Shown here one piece after another: positions 1-8,303 of a DNA stretch of 64,000 nucleotides. The stretch covers positions 38,465 through 102,464 of the forward strand of contig JBILBU010000004.1 in NCBI GenBank assembly GCA_044353505.1, given 5' to 3'. A program made the position numbers and the translations under genes. Position 1 is the first letter of the stretch, and every line of letters begins with the position of its first letter. The notes beneath the pieces were generated by a model. It saw only the letters and a program-made list of their open reading frames with translations, searched no databases and was not told the origin of the DNA. The DNA comes from Pollutibacter sp044353505 (GTDB lineage: Bacteria; Bacteroidota; Bacteroidia; Chitinophagales; Chitinophagaceae).

Positions 1-611
1 ATGACGTAGGTTACCCAAAGATTTTCAACCAGCAGGTATTCAACATTGAACGATTGCCCTTCTGCACAATCAAAAAGTATTGTTGCATTGCCCTTATCAG
101 TTTGCTGAAAATTGACAATCCGAATATGATTAGAAAAATCAACTCCGCCCTTTCCCCAACATTTATACACCGCTTCTTTAATGCTCCAAAACAGTGTAGC
201 GTATCTTACTCTTTCCAGTGCGTCAAGCTCAGACAACAAGGAAATTTCATGTGCATTTAGAAATTTGTGGACCACCTTCAATACCCGATCATTAATCACC
301 TCCACATCAAGACCAACAGGAACATCAGCAATTATAGCTGCTGCATAACCCGAAGTATGGGAGATTGAAAAATAGGTGTTTTTGGAAACGAGCATAGGCT
401 TTCCTGCATGATTTAAAACCACTCCATCGAAGGGAAACCCCGCTTCGAGTTCATTGAGGACCATCCTTGAAGCCAGCTGTTGTAGCTTTCTTGCCTGATT
501 TAAGGCTTCAGATCGATACGGTATTTGCTGTTCAAAAAAAGGCACTCCCTCTGCAATCTGCCAAAGGCCCAAACGACAGCTGTTGGAGTGATGCACGTGA
601 ATTAAAGGCAT
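1..611 (-). CDS. 4'-phosphopantetheinyl transferase (3' end cut by window)
   Basis: Translating the minus strand from the ATG at 611 gives an open frame of at least 203 codons running off the window edge. It carries the Sfp-type signatures FSISHT, VGLDVE (metal-binding acidic pair) and FWSIKEAVYK in the expected order. Such enzymes move phosphopantetheine from CoA to a serine of an acyl or peptidyl carrier protein in the cytoplasm. The gene is divergent from dcd. The upstream ATG at 616 hits a stop after four codons, so 611 is the start. The motifs make the family assignment firm; the carrier-protein partner (fatty acid or secondary metabolism) cannot be told from here. Confidence 0.9.
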   Translation of the reverse strand, partial: MPLIHVHHSNSCRLGLWQIAEGVPFFEQQIPYRSEALNQARKLQQLASRMVLNELEAGFPFDGVVLNHAGKPMLVSKNTYFSISHTSGYAAAIIADVPVGLDVEVINDRVLKVVHKFLNAHEISLLSELDALERVRYATLFWSIKEAVYKCWGKGGVDFSNHIRIVNFQQTDKGNATILFDCAEGQSFNVEYLLVENLWVTYV

Positions 612-770
612 GGCATGAAAATACAGCTTAAAACCAGTTAAAAGCCCAAGGAATGTGGTTTTATCGGGTAATTGATGATCTAGGAAATTAATCCTGTTCA
701 CACTTTGTTGAAAAAAATTGCCTTCCACCAAAAAATCAATGACGAAATTTGACAAAGAAAACGAAGCCGT

Positions 771-1307
771 ATGATATTGTCAGACAAAAGAATAATGGAA
801 GAAATTGAGAAAGGAAGCATAAAAATTACCCCATTTGACAAGTCATGTCTTGGAAGTAACTCCTATGATGTACACCTAGGCAAATGTCTGGCTACCTATA
901 AAGATCACCTGCTTGATGCAAAGCTGCATAACGAAATCAGTTATTTCGATATCCCAGATGAAGGTTTCGTGCTATACCCGAATATTTTCTACCTGGGCGT
1001 TACCCAAGAATATACAGAGACCCACGAGCATGTTCCTTTTTTGGAAGGAAAGTCTTCGACAGGACGACTCGGCATTGATATTCATGCTACCGCAGGAAAG
1101 GGAGATGTTGGCTTTTGCGGCAACTGGACACTCGAAATTTCCGTAAAACAGCCTGTAAAAATTTATCACGGAATGCCGATAGGCCAGTTGATTTATTTTC
1201 CAGTAGAAGGAGAAATCGAGGTGAAATACAACCAAAAGTCTAATGCCAAATACAGTGGACAACCCAACAAGCCCATCGAAAGTATGATGTGGAAGAATCA
1301 GTTCTGA
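771..1307 (+). CDS. dcd: dCTP deaminase
   Basis: A 178-residue protein that deaminates dCTP to dUTP, feeding thymidylate synthesis. It starts with the family-typical MILSDKRIMEEIEKG and has the SSTGRLGID nucleotide-binding stretch and the catalytic-glutamate segment GDVGFCGNWTLEIS about two thirds of the way along. Length matches the trimeric bacterial enzyme. Its last 19 bases overlap the possible GTG start of the next gene, so the two may be co-transcribed. Whether it is mono- or bifunctional (deaminase plus dUTPase) cannot be decided by eye. Confidence 0.96.
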   Translation: MILSDKRIMEEIEKGSIKITPFDKSCLGSNSYDVHLGKCLATYKDHLLDAKLHNEISYFDIPDEGFVLYPNIFYLGVTQEYTETHEHVPFLEGKSSTGRLGIDIHATAGKGDVGFCGNWTLEISVKQPVKIYHGMPIGQLIYFPVEGEIEVKYNQKSNAKYSGQPNKPIESMMWKNQF

Positions 1308-2032
1308 TTACAGAAAATACCATACCATCCAACCAGATCGATACTCAGGCAATGATTGCGATAACGCGTTATAAAACACGTTTTATACCCTTTGCCTTCC
1401 TGACTATGGCCTTGTTCCATATCCCCTTGTTCTTTAATAAGCGTGTTATTTTTTATAAGCTGATGGGGTGTGGCAGGAATGGCAGCTTTGATATACAGCC
1501 AGACTTTAACCAATGGGCCGTCATGATTTTTTTTAAACCCGACTCAGCAACTGAATTAGGTCAGGGTATCAAAGAAGGCACCAGGTTACTGGGGAGGCTG
1601 ATTAATCATTGGTGGAGTTTATTTGCTGTTCAGCGACATCTCTTTTTGTTGGAGCCTTATGCAGGTCATGGAACTTGGGACGGAAAGTCGTTTGTTGATC
1701 CCCCTACTGGCAAAATTACTGACCCCCCTGGTCGTATTGGTGTTCTTACAAGGGCAAGTATCCGATTGAGCAGGCTGAGACAATTTTGGGGTGCTGTTGC
1801 GGGTGCAGCTGAGGGCCTCAGTGAAAGCAAGGGATTTCAATATTCGGTGGGAATTGGCGAAGTGCCGTTTATCAAACAAGCCACCTTTAGTGTGTGGTCG
1901 TCTGCTGAAGACATGAAGAACTACGCTTATAAGAAAGTCGAACACCAAGAAGTAATCAGAAGAACCCGAAAAGAGGATTGGTACAGTGAGGAAATGTTCC
2001 TGCGCTTTAGGGTCTTGGAGGAATCCAGATAA
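1289..2032 (+). CDS. spheroidene monooxygenase-like (CrtA-like) protein
   Basis: A 247-residue protein (GTG start at 1289 overlapping dcd; an ATG at 1352 would give 226 residues and may be the true start, with the domain beginning near MIAITRYKTRF). The central part, with the stretches FYKLMGCGRNGSF and GVLTRASIRLSRLRQFW, and a C-terminal SVWSSAEDMKNYAY, resembles the heme-dependent CrtA-like family. Classical CrtA oxidises spheroidene in carotenoid synthesis, but Bacteroidota members are uncharacterised and no other carotenoid gene lies nearby. The assignment rests on overall pattern, not on a catalytic motif, so the substrate is open. Confidence 0.65.
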   Translation: MEESVLITENTIPSNQIDTQAMIAITRYKTRFIPFAFLTMALFHIPLFFNKRVIFYKLMGCGRNGSFDIQPDFNQWAVMIFFKPDSATELGQGIKEGTRLLGRLINHWWSLFAVQRHLFLLEPYAGHGTWDGKSFVDPPTGKITDPPGRIGVLTRASIRLSRLRQFWGAVAGAAEGLSESKGFQYSVGIGEVPFIKQATFSVWSSAEDMKNYAYKKVEHQEVIRRTRKEDWYSEEMFLRFRVLEESR

Positions 2033-2079
2033 GGGATATCCCTGGATCAAAAAACAGACATTCAACAATTAGATCGTTT

Positions 2080-2973
2080 ATGAAGATTCTCCTGACAGGA
2101 GCTAATGGCATGGTAGGTTCTGCACTTTCAAAAGTTTTGGCCATGTCATCCTCCCATATCACCCTGGCTACAGGAAGAGGACCATGCCGACTTCCCCCTT
2201 CTTTATTATCTAGTCAGCTAACCTATTTGGAGCTTGAACTTACCTCACCTAAAGAAGTACTTCATGCTGTTCAATCATTCGTTCCAGACATCATCATTCA
2301 TGCTGCAGCAATGACACAAGTTGATGATTGTGAACTAAATAAAGAGATCTGCTTTAGTGTTAATGTAGATGCAACATCGCTATTAATTGCTGCCGCGTCA
2401 CAAGTTCGGTCTAGGTTTTGCTACCTCTCAACCGACTTTGTTTTTGACGGAAATTCTGGACCATATAAAGAAGAGGACCATGCTGCTCCAATCAATTTCT
2501 ACGGAAAGACCAAAAAGATTGCAGAAGATATATTAACCGCAAGCTCCCTTTCTTGGAGCATCGCCAGAACGGTTTTGCTGTATGGCAAGGCAGACCAGAT
2601 CACCCGATCCAATTTCATCTATTGGGTAAAAGATAACCTTGAGGCTGGAAAAAAAATTCGGGTGGTGAATGACCAACTCCGGACCCCTACCTATATCCCT
2701 GATTTTGTTGATGGCATTATGAAGATTACAGAATCTGGTGCAGAGGGTATTTATCATATTGCTGGGGAGCGGGTAATGACCCCATATGAAATGGCAATAG
2801 TTGTTGCAGAATACCTTCAACTAGATAAAACGCTGATTAGTCCGGTTGATGCCTCAACCTTCACCCAACCTGGCAAAAGGCCGCTGAAAACAGGCTTTAG
2901 AATTGAGAAAGCAAAACGGGATTTAGGATATTCCCCTATCAGTTTCAAATCCTCTTTAGCGCAGATCTTTTAA
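2080..2973 (+). CDS. RmlD-like NAD(P)-dependent sugar-nucleotide reductase
   Basis: A 297-residue extended short-chain dehydrogenase. The N-terminal Rossmann motif is LLTGANGMVGSAL (GxxGxxG), followed by HAAAMTQVDDCE, the catalytic STDFVFDG region and the Tyr-x3-Lys pair in FYGKTKK. The C-terminal half has the substrate-binding shape of dTDP-4-dehydrorhamnose reductases, for example GIYHIAGE. Related enzymes finish dTDP-L-rhamnose synthesis, but no rmlA, rmlB or rmlC is next to it, so it may act on another nucleotide sugar. It is a single gene between the CrtA-like gene and pfkA, in the same direction. Confidence 0.85.
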   Translation: MKILLTGANGMVGSALSKVLAMSSSHITLATGRGPCRLPPSLLSSQLTYLELELTSPKEVLHAVQSFVPDIIIHAAAMTQVDDCELNKEICFSVNVDATSLLIAAASQVRSRFCYLSTDFVFDGNSGPYKEEDHAAPINFYGKTKKIAEDILTASSLSWSIARTVLLYGKADQITRSNFIYWVKDNLEAGKKIRVVNDQLRTPTYIPDFVDGIMKITESGAEGIYHIAGERVMTPYEMAIVVAEYLQLDKTLISPVDASTFTQPGKRPLKTGFRIEKAKRDLGYSPISFKSSLAQIF

Positions 2974-3031
2974 CCCTGATTTTCACAAAGGGTCATCGGG
3001 GCATATAGGCGGAAAATCCCTTAAAAAATGC

Positions 3032-3039
3032 TAAATTTG
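3032..3039 (+). promoter_or_regulatory. -7 promoter box of pfkA
   Basis: TAAATTTG matches the Bacteroidota sigma-factor -7 consensus TAnnTTTG. It sits 79 bases before the pfkA ATG, implying a leader of about 70 bases. No convincing -33 TTTG is seen. Confidence 0.4.
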
Positions 3040-3117
3040 CAGGGTTGAACTACTCAGTTAAGTGATGTGTCAAAGAAATCGCTGAACCCTTATTAAGAAA
3101 TCACACCAACAAAACAA

Positions 3118-4101
3118 ATGCAGAAAAAAGTAACGAAAATAGGGGTAATGACCTCAGGAGGAGATTCCCCAGGAATGAATGCCTGTATTAGGGCGGTAGT
3201 CAGAACCGGAATTTATCATGAACTCGAAGTTTTTGGCATCACCCGGGGATACGCGGGAATGATTGACGATGATATCCATCAAATGGATTCCAGGAGTGTT
3301 GCCAACATCATTCAGCGTGGAGGAACAATCCTCAAAACAGCAAGATGCAAAGAATTTATGACCCCCGACGGAAGAAAAAAGGCATACGAAAACCTTAAGA
3401 AACACGGAATAAATGGGCTTATCATCATTGGGGGTGACGGATCCTTTAAAGGCGCTCAGATTTTCTCCAACGAATTTGACATTCCATGTATCGGAATTCC
3501 GGGAACCATTGACAAAGACATTGCTGGCACAGATTTTACAATCGGATTTGATACTGCTGTAAATACGGCTATTGAAGCAATCGACAAGATTAGGGATACT
3601 GCAGATGCCCACGATCGGTTGTTTATTATTGAAGTGATGGGTAGAGATGCAGGCTATATTGCACTTCACAGCGGAATTGGTACTGGCGCTGAGCACATCC
3701 TCATTCCGGAGAGGAAAACAGATGTTGAAGAGGTAATCAGATCGCTACAAGAAAAGGAAAGGAGAAAAAAGCTGGTGAATATTGTTGTTGTTGCAGAAGG
3801 TGATGACTATGGCGGAGGGACAGATCTTGCCAACCTAATAAAGGAAAGAATTCCTGCATTCGATGTAAGGGTAGCTATTCTAGGACATATTCAAAGGGGT
3901 GGATCTCCAAGTAACATGGATAGACTAATTGCAAGCCGTATGGGCTATTCTGCCGTAGAGTGCTTGCTTGAAGGCAGACATAATGTAATGGTGGGGATTG
4001 TAAACAACAAGATGCACTTTACCCCGCTTGATAACGCTGTAAAAGCCAAACAAAAAATTAGTGAAGAGTGGCTTAAGATCGTAAAGATTTTAGCAAGTTA
4101 A
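3118..4101 (+). CDS. pfkA: 6-phosphofructokinase
   Basis: A 327-residue glycolytic kinase converting fructose 6-phosphate to fructose 1,6-bisphosphate. The ATP-site GVMTSGGDSPGMNA is at the N-terminus, GGDGSFKGA near residue 104, the catalytic PGTIDKDIAGTD near residue 128 and the MGRDAGY substrate loop near residue 175. The Gly of GGDGS, in place of the Asp of PPi-dependent enzymes, points to ATP as donor. Length is that of allosteric bacterial PfkA. A rho-independent terminator follows, so pyk, the next gene and a later glycolytic step, is probably only partly co-transcribed. Confidence 0.97.
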   Translation: MQKKVTKIGVMTSGGDSPGMNACIRAVVRTGIYHELEVFGITRGYAGMIDDDIHQMDSRSVANIIQRGGTILKTARCKEFMTPDGRKKAYENLKKHGINGLIIIGGDGSFKGAQIFSNEFDIPCIGIPGTIDKDIAGTDFTIGFDTAVNTAIEAIDKIRDTADAHDRLFIIEVMGRDAGYIALHSGIGTGAEHILIPERKTDVEEVIRSLQEKERRKKLVNIVVVAEGDDYGGGTDLANLIKERIPAFDVRVAILGHIQRGGSPSNMDRLIASRMGYSAVECLLEGRHNVMVGIVNNKMHFTPLDNAVKAKQKISEEWLKIVKILAS

Positions 4102-4107
4102 TTTCAT

Positions 4108-4136
4108 AAACAGCAACAACCTCGTGCTGTTTTTTT
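4108..4136 (+). terminator. Rho-independent terminator after pfkA
   Basis: An 8-bp perfect stem (AAACAGCA / TGCTGTTT) with a nine-base loop, followed by an uninterrupted T run. It lies six bases after the pfkA stop codon. Confidence 0.8.
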
Positions 4137-4156
4137 AAAAATTTAATACCTGAATT

Positions 4157-5647
4157 ATGAGCAGAAACATAGGAAAATATTTTCACCAAGAAATGAATAA
4201 TCATGCCGGGCAAGAACACACAAACCACAGGACAAAAATTGTAGCCACCGTAGGTCCTGCATGCGATACTTATGACAAGCTATTGGAATTGGTTCAGGCT
4301 GGTGTAAATGTATTTAGACTGAATTTTTCTCACGGAGCACATGAAGATAAAAAATCTATCATCGAGTATATTCGTAAGATCAATGCAACTGAGCCCTACA
4401 ACATTGCCATACTCGGAGATCTTCAGGGTCCAAAATTGAGGGTAGGTGAAATTGAAAACAATTCATTGCCTGTGGATGAAGGTGATATTCTCACGCTAAC
4501 AAATGAAAAAGTAATCGGTACAAAGGAAAAAATATATGTCTCCTACCCTAATCTCGCAGGCGACGTAGTGGTTGGAAATACCATCATGATAGATGATGGA
4601 AAAATTGAAGTAGTCGTAGATCAGGTAATGCCCAATGGTGATGTAAAAGTAAAGGTGAAGTTGGGCGGAATCATCTCCTCAAAAAAAGGACTCAATCTTC
4701 CCGATACAAAAATTTCACTTCCAGCACTCACAGAAAAAGACTTGATTGATCTTGAGTTCATCATCAAGGAACAACTCGACTGGGTTGCTCTTTCGTTTGT
4801 TCGTCGCGTTGAAGACATCGTTGGAATCAAAAAAATTCTTAGCGACAACAATAGCAAAACCAAGGTAATTGCAAAGATTGAAATGCCTGAGGCTTTAGAA
4901 AATCTTCGCGAAATTATTCTTGAATCTGATGCCATCATGGTAGCCAGAGGAGACCTTGGCGTTGAAGTACCCATTGAAAAAGTGCCTTTAATCCAACGTC
5001 AGATTATCAGAAAATGTCTGCATAGAGCAAAGCCAGTTATCGTTGCTACACAGATGATGGAAAGCATGATCGATAGGGTTAAGCCCAACAGAAGTGAAAG
5101 CACAGATGTTGCCAATGCTGTACTTGAAGGCGCTGATGCAGTAATGCTAAGCGGTGAAACTGCTACTGGCAAACATCCTGCCCTAGTAGTTGAAACAATG
5201 AGAAAGATAATCATCGAAGCGGAGAAAGCTGAATACAGATACAACAGGGAAGAAGACATTAAACCACTTCCACAGTCTCCAACATTTATCAGCGATGCAG
5301 TTTGTCTTACTGCATGTAAACTTGCAGAAAATACAAATGCAGATGCACTGATTGGGATGACCCAATCAGGATATACTGCTTTTAAATTGAGCAGCTATCG
5401 TCCACAATCTCATCTCTATATATTCACTAAAGAAAGATCACTGGTAAATCAGCTCAGTCTAAGCTGGGGCGTGAGGGCATTTTTCTATAGCGAAGAGAGG
5501 GGACTTGACGCCATCATTGCAGATCAGATGGAGATCCTTAAAGAAAGAGGGTTCATCAGGAAAGATGAGATTTGTGTAAATACAGGAAGTACTCCAGTTG
5601 AATTGCATCTCCCTACAAATACAATCAAAGTATCCTGCGTACAATAA
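4157..5647 (+). CDS. pyk: pyruvate kinase
   Basis: A 496-residue enzyme making ATP and pyruvate from phosphoenolpyruvate. Visible signatures are KIVATVGPACDTYDKL near the start, FRLNFSHGAH, GDLQGPKLRVGEI, the MIDDGKIEV B-domain entry, ARGDLGVEVP near residue 262 and ATQMMESMID near residue 297. The C-terminal effector domain is present and full length. It follows pfkA with a terminator between them, and rnhA begins 34 bases downstream. The first 25 or so residues before the conserved core are longer than usual; an internal ATG at codon 13 is an alternative start. Confidence 0.97.
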   Translation: MSRNIGKYFHQEMNNHAGQEHTNHRTKIVATVGPACDTYDKLLELVQAGVNVFRLNFSHGAHEDKKSIIEYIRKINATEPYNIAILGDLQGPKLRVGEIENNSLPVDEGDILTLTNEKVIGTKEKIYVSYPNLAGDVVVGNTIMIDDGKIEVVVDQVMPNGDVKVKVKLGGIISSKKGLNLPDTKISLPALTEKDLIDLEFIIKEQLDWVALSFVRRVEDIVGIKKILSDNNSKTKVIAKIEMPEALENLREIILESDAIMVARGDLGVEVPIEKVPLIQRQIIRKCLHRAKPVIVATQMMESMIDRVKPNRSESTDVANAVLEGADAVMLSGETATGKHPALVVETMRKIIIEAEKAEYRYNREEDIKPLPQSPTFISDAVCLTACKLAENTNADALIGMTQSGYTAFKLSSYRPQSHLYIFTKERSLVNQLSLSWGVRAFFYSEERGLDAIIADQMEILKERGFIRKDEICVNTGSTPVELHLPTNTIKVSCVQ

Positions 5648-5681
5648 TAACTCCTTCACTTTTCAGGGGTAAATTGCTGTA

Positions 5682-6152
5682 ATGATTAACGGAAACGGAC
5701 TAACCATTTATACCGATGGCGCTGCACGTGGTAACCCCGGCAGAGGTGGGTACGGTGCTATTTTGATCTGGAAGGGCCAGAGCAAAGAGATTTCACAAGG
5801 GTATATCCACACCACCAACAATAGGATGGAATTGATGTCGGTTATTGCTGCACTGGAGTCCCTCTCCAGGGCTGGAGTAAATATAGAGGTATATTCAGAC
5901 AGCAAATACGTTGTGCGAGCTGTATCAGAAAGATGGCTTGATAAATGGATAGCAACTGACTTCAAGGGAGGGAAGAAAAACAAGGACCTCTGGACCAAAT
6001 ACCATCAGCTAGCAAAACACCATACGATTAAGTTTATTTGGGTCAAGGGACATGCTTCAAACCCTTACAATCAACGTTGCGATGAACTTGCAACAGCTGC
6101 AGCTGATGGCAAGAACCTTATTGAGGATGTTGGCTATCAGCCAACTCCCTAA
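5682..6152 (+). CDS. rnhA: ribonuclease HI
   Basis: A 156-residue nuclease that cuts the RNA strand of RNA-DNA hybrids (R-loops, Okazaki primers). All catalytic residues are visible: D12 in IYTDGAARGNPG, E50 in NNRMELM, D73 in YSDSKYV and D134 in NQRCDELA, plus H124 in WVKGHAS. The basic handle region KGGKKNKDLW is present, as in E. coli RNase HI. The 3' end overlaps the 3' end of convergent mqnA by 35 bases, so the two transcripts are antisense at their tails. Confidence 0.96.
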   Translation: MINGNGLTIYTDGAARGNPGRGGYGAILIWKGQSKEISQGYIHTTNNRMELMSVIAALESLSRAGVNIEVYSDSKYVVRAVSERWLDKWIATDFKGGKKNKDLWTKYHQLAKHHTIKFIWVKGHASNPYNQRCDELATAAADGKNLIEDVGYQPTP

Positions 6153-6885
6153 TCCCTTTTAGATATACGTCGATTGAGGCTAGTTTAGTAGCTGTGAGCG
6201 GGTATGATATATTTTTTTTAAAGTAGGTTGAGAGGTCGTAATTAGGGAAAGCCAATCCTTCAACAACTTGATCTATGTCGTTAACGCCTACCCCATTGGC
6301 TTCACTGAATCGTTTCACGAATTCGTTATCCAACTGCTTTACAGACACCCATACTGCAAAAACGAAAGGGAGACCAGTGAACGCCTTCCAGGCAGCGCCT
6401 AGGTCGTAATGATAGTTCGATTTATTGATATACGCTAAAGCCCTATCACCAATAATGAGACCAGCAGTTGTCCCAGATATAAGATCAAAATAATTGTCAT
6501 TTTCGGCTGACACAAACTTCACGTCCCGCTTCCAATATCTCGCAAGTAACAATTTGCAGAGCATTACAGAGGTTAGGGATTGATAGTCCAAAATGATGGT
6601 TTCAATTTCAGCCATAGGCACTTGGCTAAAAACAGCAACGGATGCAACTTCCCCGATTGTTGAGATACAGTAGTCAGAAACGATGTGGTACTCAGAAAAT
6701 TCAGGTAATGCAGCAACAGGCACTAGCCCAATATCAATTTCGCCGTTTTTGAGGAGCGGGACCAACCCAGATGGAAATTCCAGCAGAAGCTCAATTTCAT
6801 CTTTTATTGGAGCCCTGACCAGTCCGGCCAGCATCGGCTTTGTGTTTAAATAACTAACTGCCCCTATCCTTATTTTCCTTTCCAA
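6118..6885 (-). CDS. mqnA: chorismate dehydratase, futalosine menaquinone pathway
   Basis: A 255-residue MqnA/MqnD-family protein. It begins RKIRIGAVSYLNTKPM, the hallmark start of the family, followed by PSGLVPLLKNGEIDIGLVPV and later SLTSVMLCKLLLARYW. MqnA removes water from chorismate to give 3-enolpyruvyl-benzoate, the first step of the alternative menaquinone route. The SYLNTKP start favours MqnA over MqnD. It is convergent with rnhA and divergent from purB. No other mqn gene is in the window. Confidence 0.88.
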   Translation of the reverse strand: MERKIRIGAVSYLNTKPMLAGLVRAPIKDEIELLLEFPSGLVPLLKNGEIDIGLVPVAALPEFSEYHIVSDYCISTIGEVASVAVFSQVPMAEIETIILDYQSLTSVMLCKLLLARYWKRDVKFVSAENDNYFDLISGTTAGLIIGDRALAYINKSNYHYDLGAAWKAFTGLPFVFAVWVSVKQLDNEFVKRFSEANGVGVNDIDQVVEGLAFPNYDLSTYFKKNISYPLTATKLASIDVYLKGIRELADSQHPQ

Positions 6886-6896
6886 TGATATTGCCG

Positions 6897-6904
6897 TAAT
6901 TTTG
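6897..6904 (+). promoter_or_regulatory. -7 promoter box of purB
   Basis: TAATTTTG matches TAnnTTTG and lies 29 bases before the purB ATG in the short divergent gap with mqnA. The -33 element is not clear. Confidence 0.4.
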
Positions 6905-6933
6905 ACGCAAGTTACACCAATTAAGGATTACAT

Positions 6934-8274
6934 ATGGAGCTCAATACACTTACGGCCATCTCCCCTATCGATGGTCGCTACCGTTCACAAGTAGAAACTT
7001 TCTCAGCATATTTTTCGGAGTTTGCACTAATGCAATACAGGCTCAGGGTTGAGACCGAATATTTTATTGCACTTTCACAGCAAAAAATATTCACCCTAAG
7101 TACTGCCCAAGCAAATAAACTTCGTAAGGTGTATATCAATTTCAATTTTGAAACCGCAAATGAAATTAAGCAACTTGAAAAAGTAACTAACCATGATGTA
7201 AAGGCCCTTGAGTATTACATGAAAAAAGAGCTCGAATCTCTTGAGCTAGGTAGCTTGAAAGAGTTTGTTCACTTCGGCCTAACCTCACAGGATATCAATA
7301 ATACTGCTGTTCCCATGATGTGGAAAGAAGCCCTTGAAAATGAGTATTTACCAGCCATCAACAACTTAAATATCAGGTTGCGCGAATTTGCCAATTCATG
7401 GAAAAAAATACCCATGTTGGCAAAGACACATGGACAACCCGCATCTCCAACAAACCTCGGAAAAGAAATGATGGTTTTTGTAGAGCGCATTGATGACCAA
7501 CTTTCCTTGTTAACCCAGGTTCCTTACTCCTGCAAATTCGGTGGCGCGACTGGAAATCTAAATGCCCATGTTGTAGCCTACCCCAAAATCAATTGGGTGA
7601 AATTTGCAAACAAGTTCTGCAGCGATAAACTCGGACTTCAGCGGCAGCAGTACACCACACAAATTGAGCACTACGATCATCTTGCGGCTCAATTCGATGG
7701 CATAAAAAGAATCAACACCATTTTGTTGGATCTCAGCAAAGATTTTTGGGCATACATCTCCATGGAATATTTCCGTCAAAAAACAAAGAAGGGTGAAATT
7801 GGATCATCTGCCATGCCGCATAAGGTAAACCCAATAGACTTTGAAAATGCAGAAGGAAACCTGGGTATAGCAAATGCTTTATTTGAACATCTTTCAGCAA
7901 AACTGCCAATTTCAAGATTGCAACGCGACCTCACCGATTCAACCGTAATAAGAAATATTGGAATTCCTGTTGCACACACCATGATTTCATTGAATTCAAT
8001 CAATAAGGGATTAGACAAACTGTTACTGAATGAAGATGCTATCAAGGCTGACTTGGATAAGAATTGGGCGGTTGTTGCAGAAGCCATTCAAACCATACTT
8101 AGAAGAGAGCAGTACCCGCAGCCCTATGAGGCTTTAAAGCAACTCACCCGTGGAAAAACAACGATTGACAAAAAAACAATTCATTCATTCATCAACAAAC
8201 TGAATGTAAAAGCTTCCGTAAAGAAAGAGTTAATGAAGATTACGCCATTTAATTATACTGGAGTTGGGCTATAA
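6934..8274 (+). CDS. purB: adenylosuccinate lyase
   Basis: A 446-residue fumarase-superfamily enzyme that acts twice in purine synthesis: SAICAR to AICAR, and adenylosuccinate to AMP. The N-terminus ELNTLTAISPIDGRY is characteristic of the longer PurB subgroup. HFGLTSQDINNTA, KTHGQPASPTNLGKE and the flexible signature loop GSSAMPHKVNPIDFENAEGN near residue 290 are all present. Length fits the E. coli type (456 residues). It is convergent with prfC across a 29-base gap in which no hairpin is seen. Confidence 0.97.
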   Translation: MELNTLTAISPIDGRYRSQVETFSAYFSEFALMQYRLRVETEYFIALSQQKIFTLSTAQANKLRKVYINFNFETANEIKQLEKVTNHDVKALEYYMKKELESLELGSLKEFVHFGLTSQDINNTAVPMMWKEALENEYLPAINNLNIRLREFANSWKKIPMLAKTHGQPASPTNLGKEMMVFVERIDDQLSLLTQVPYSCKFGGATGNLNAHVVAYPKINWVKFANKFCSDKLGLQRQQYTTQIEHYDHLAAQFDGIKRINTILLDLSKDFWAYISMEYFRQKTKKGEIGSSAMPHKVNPIDFENAEGNLGIANALFEHLSAKLPISRLQRDLTDSTVIRNIGIPVAHTMISLNSINKGLDKLLLNEDAIKADLDKNWAVVAEAIQTILRREQYPQPYEALKQLTRGKTTIDKKTIHSFINKLNVKASVKKELMKITPFNYTGVGL

Positions 8275-8303
8275 CACTATTCTCTTTTAGGCTTGCGTAG
8301 AGT

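Noticed and set aside
54..260. Plus-strand frame of 68 codons at the window start
   Set aside because: It lies antisense inside the phosphopantetheinyl transferase gene, whose motifs are clear.
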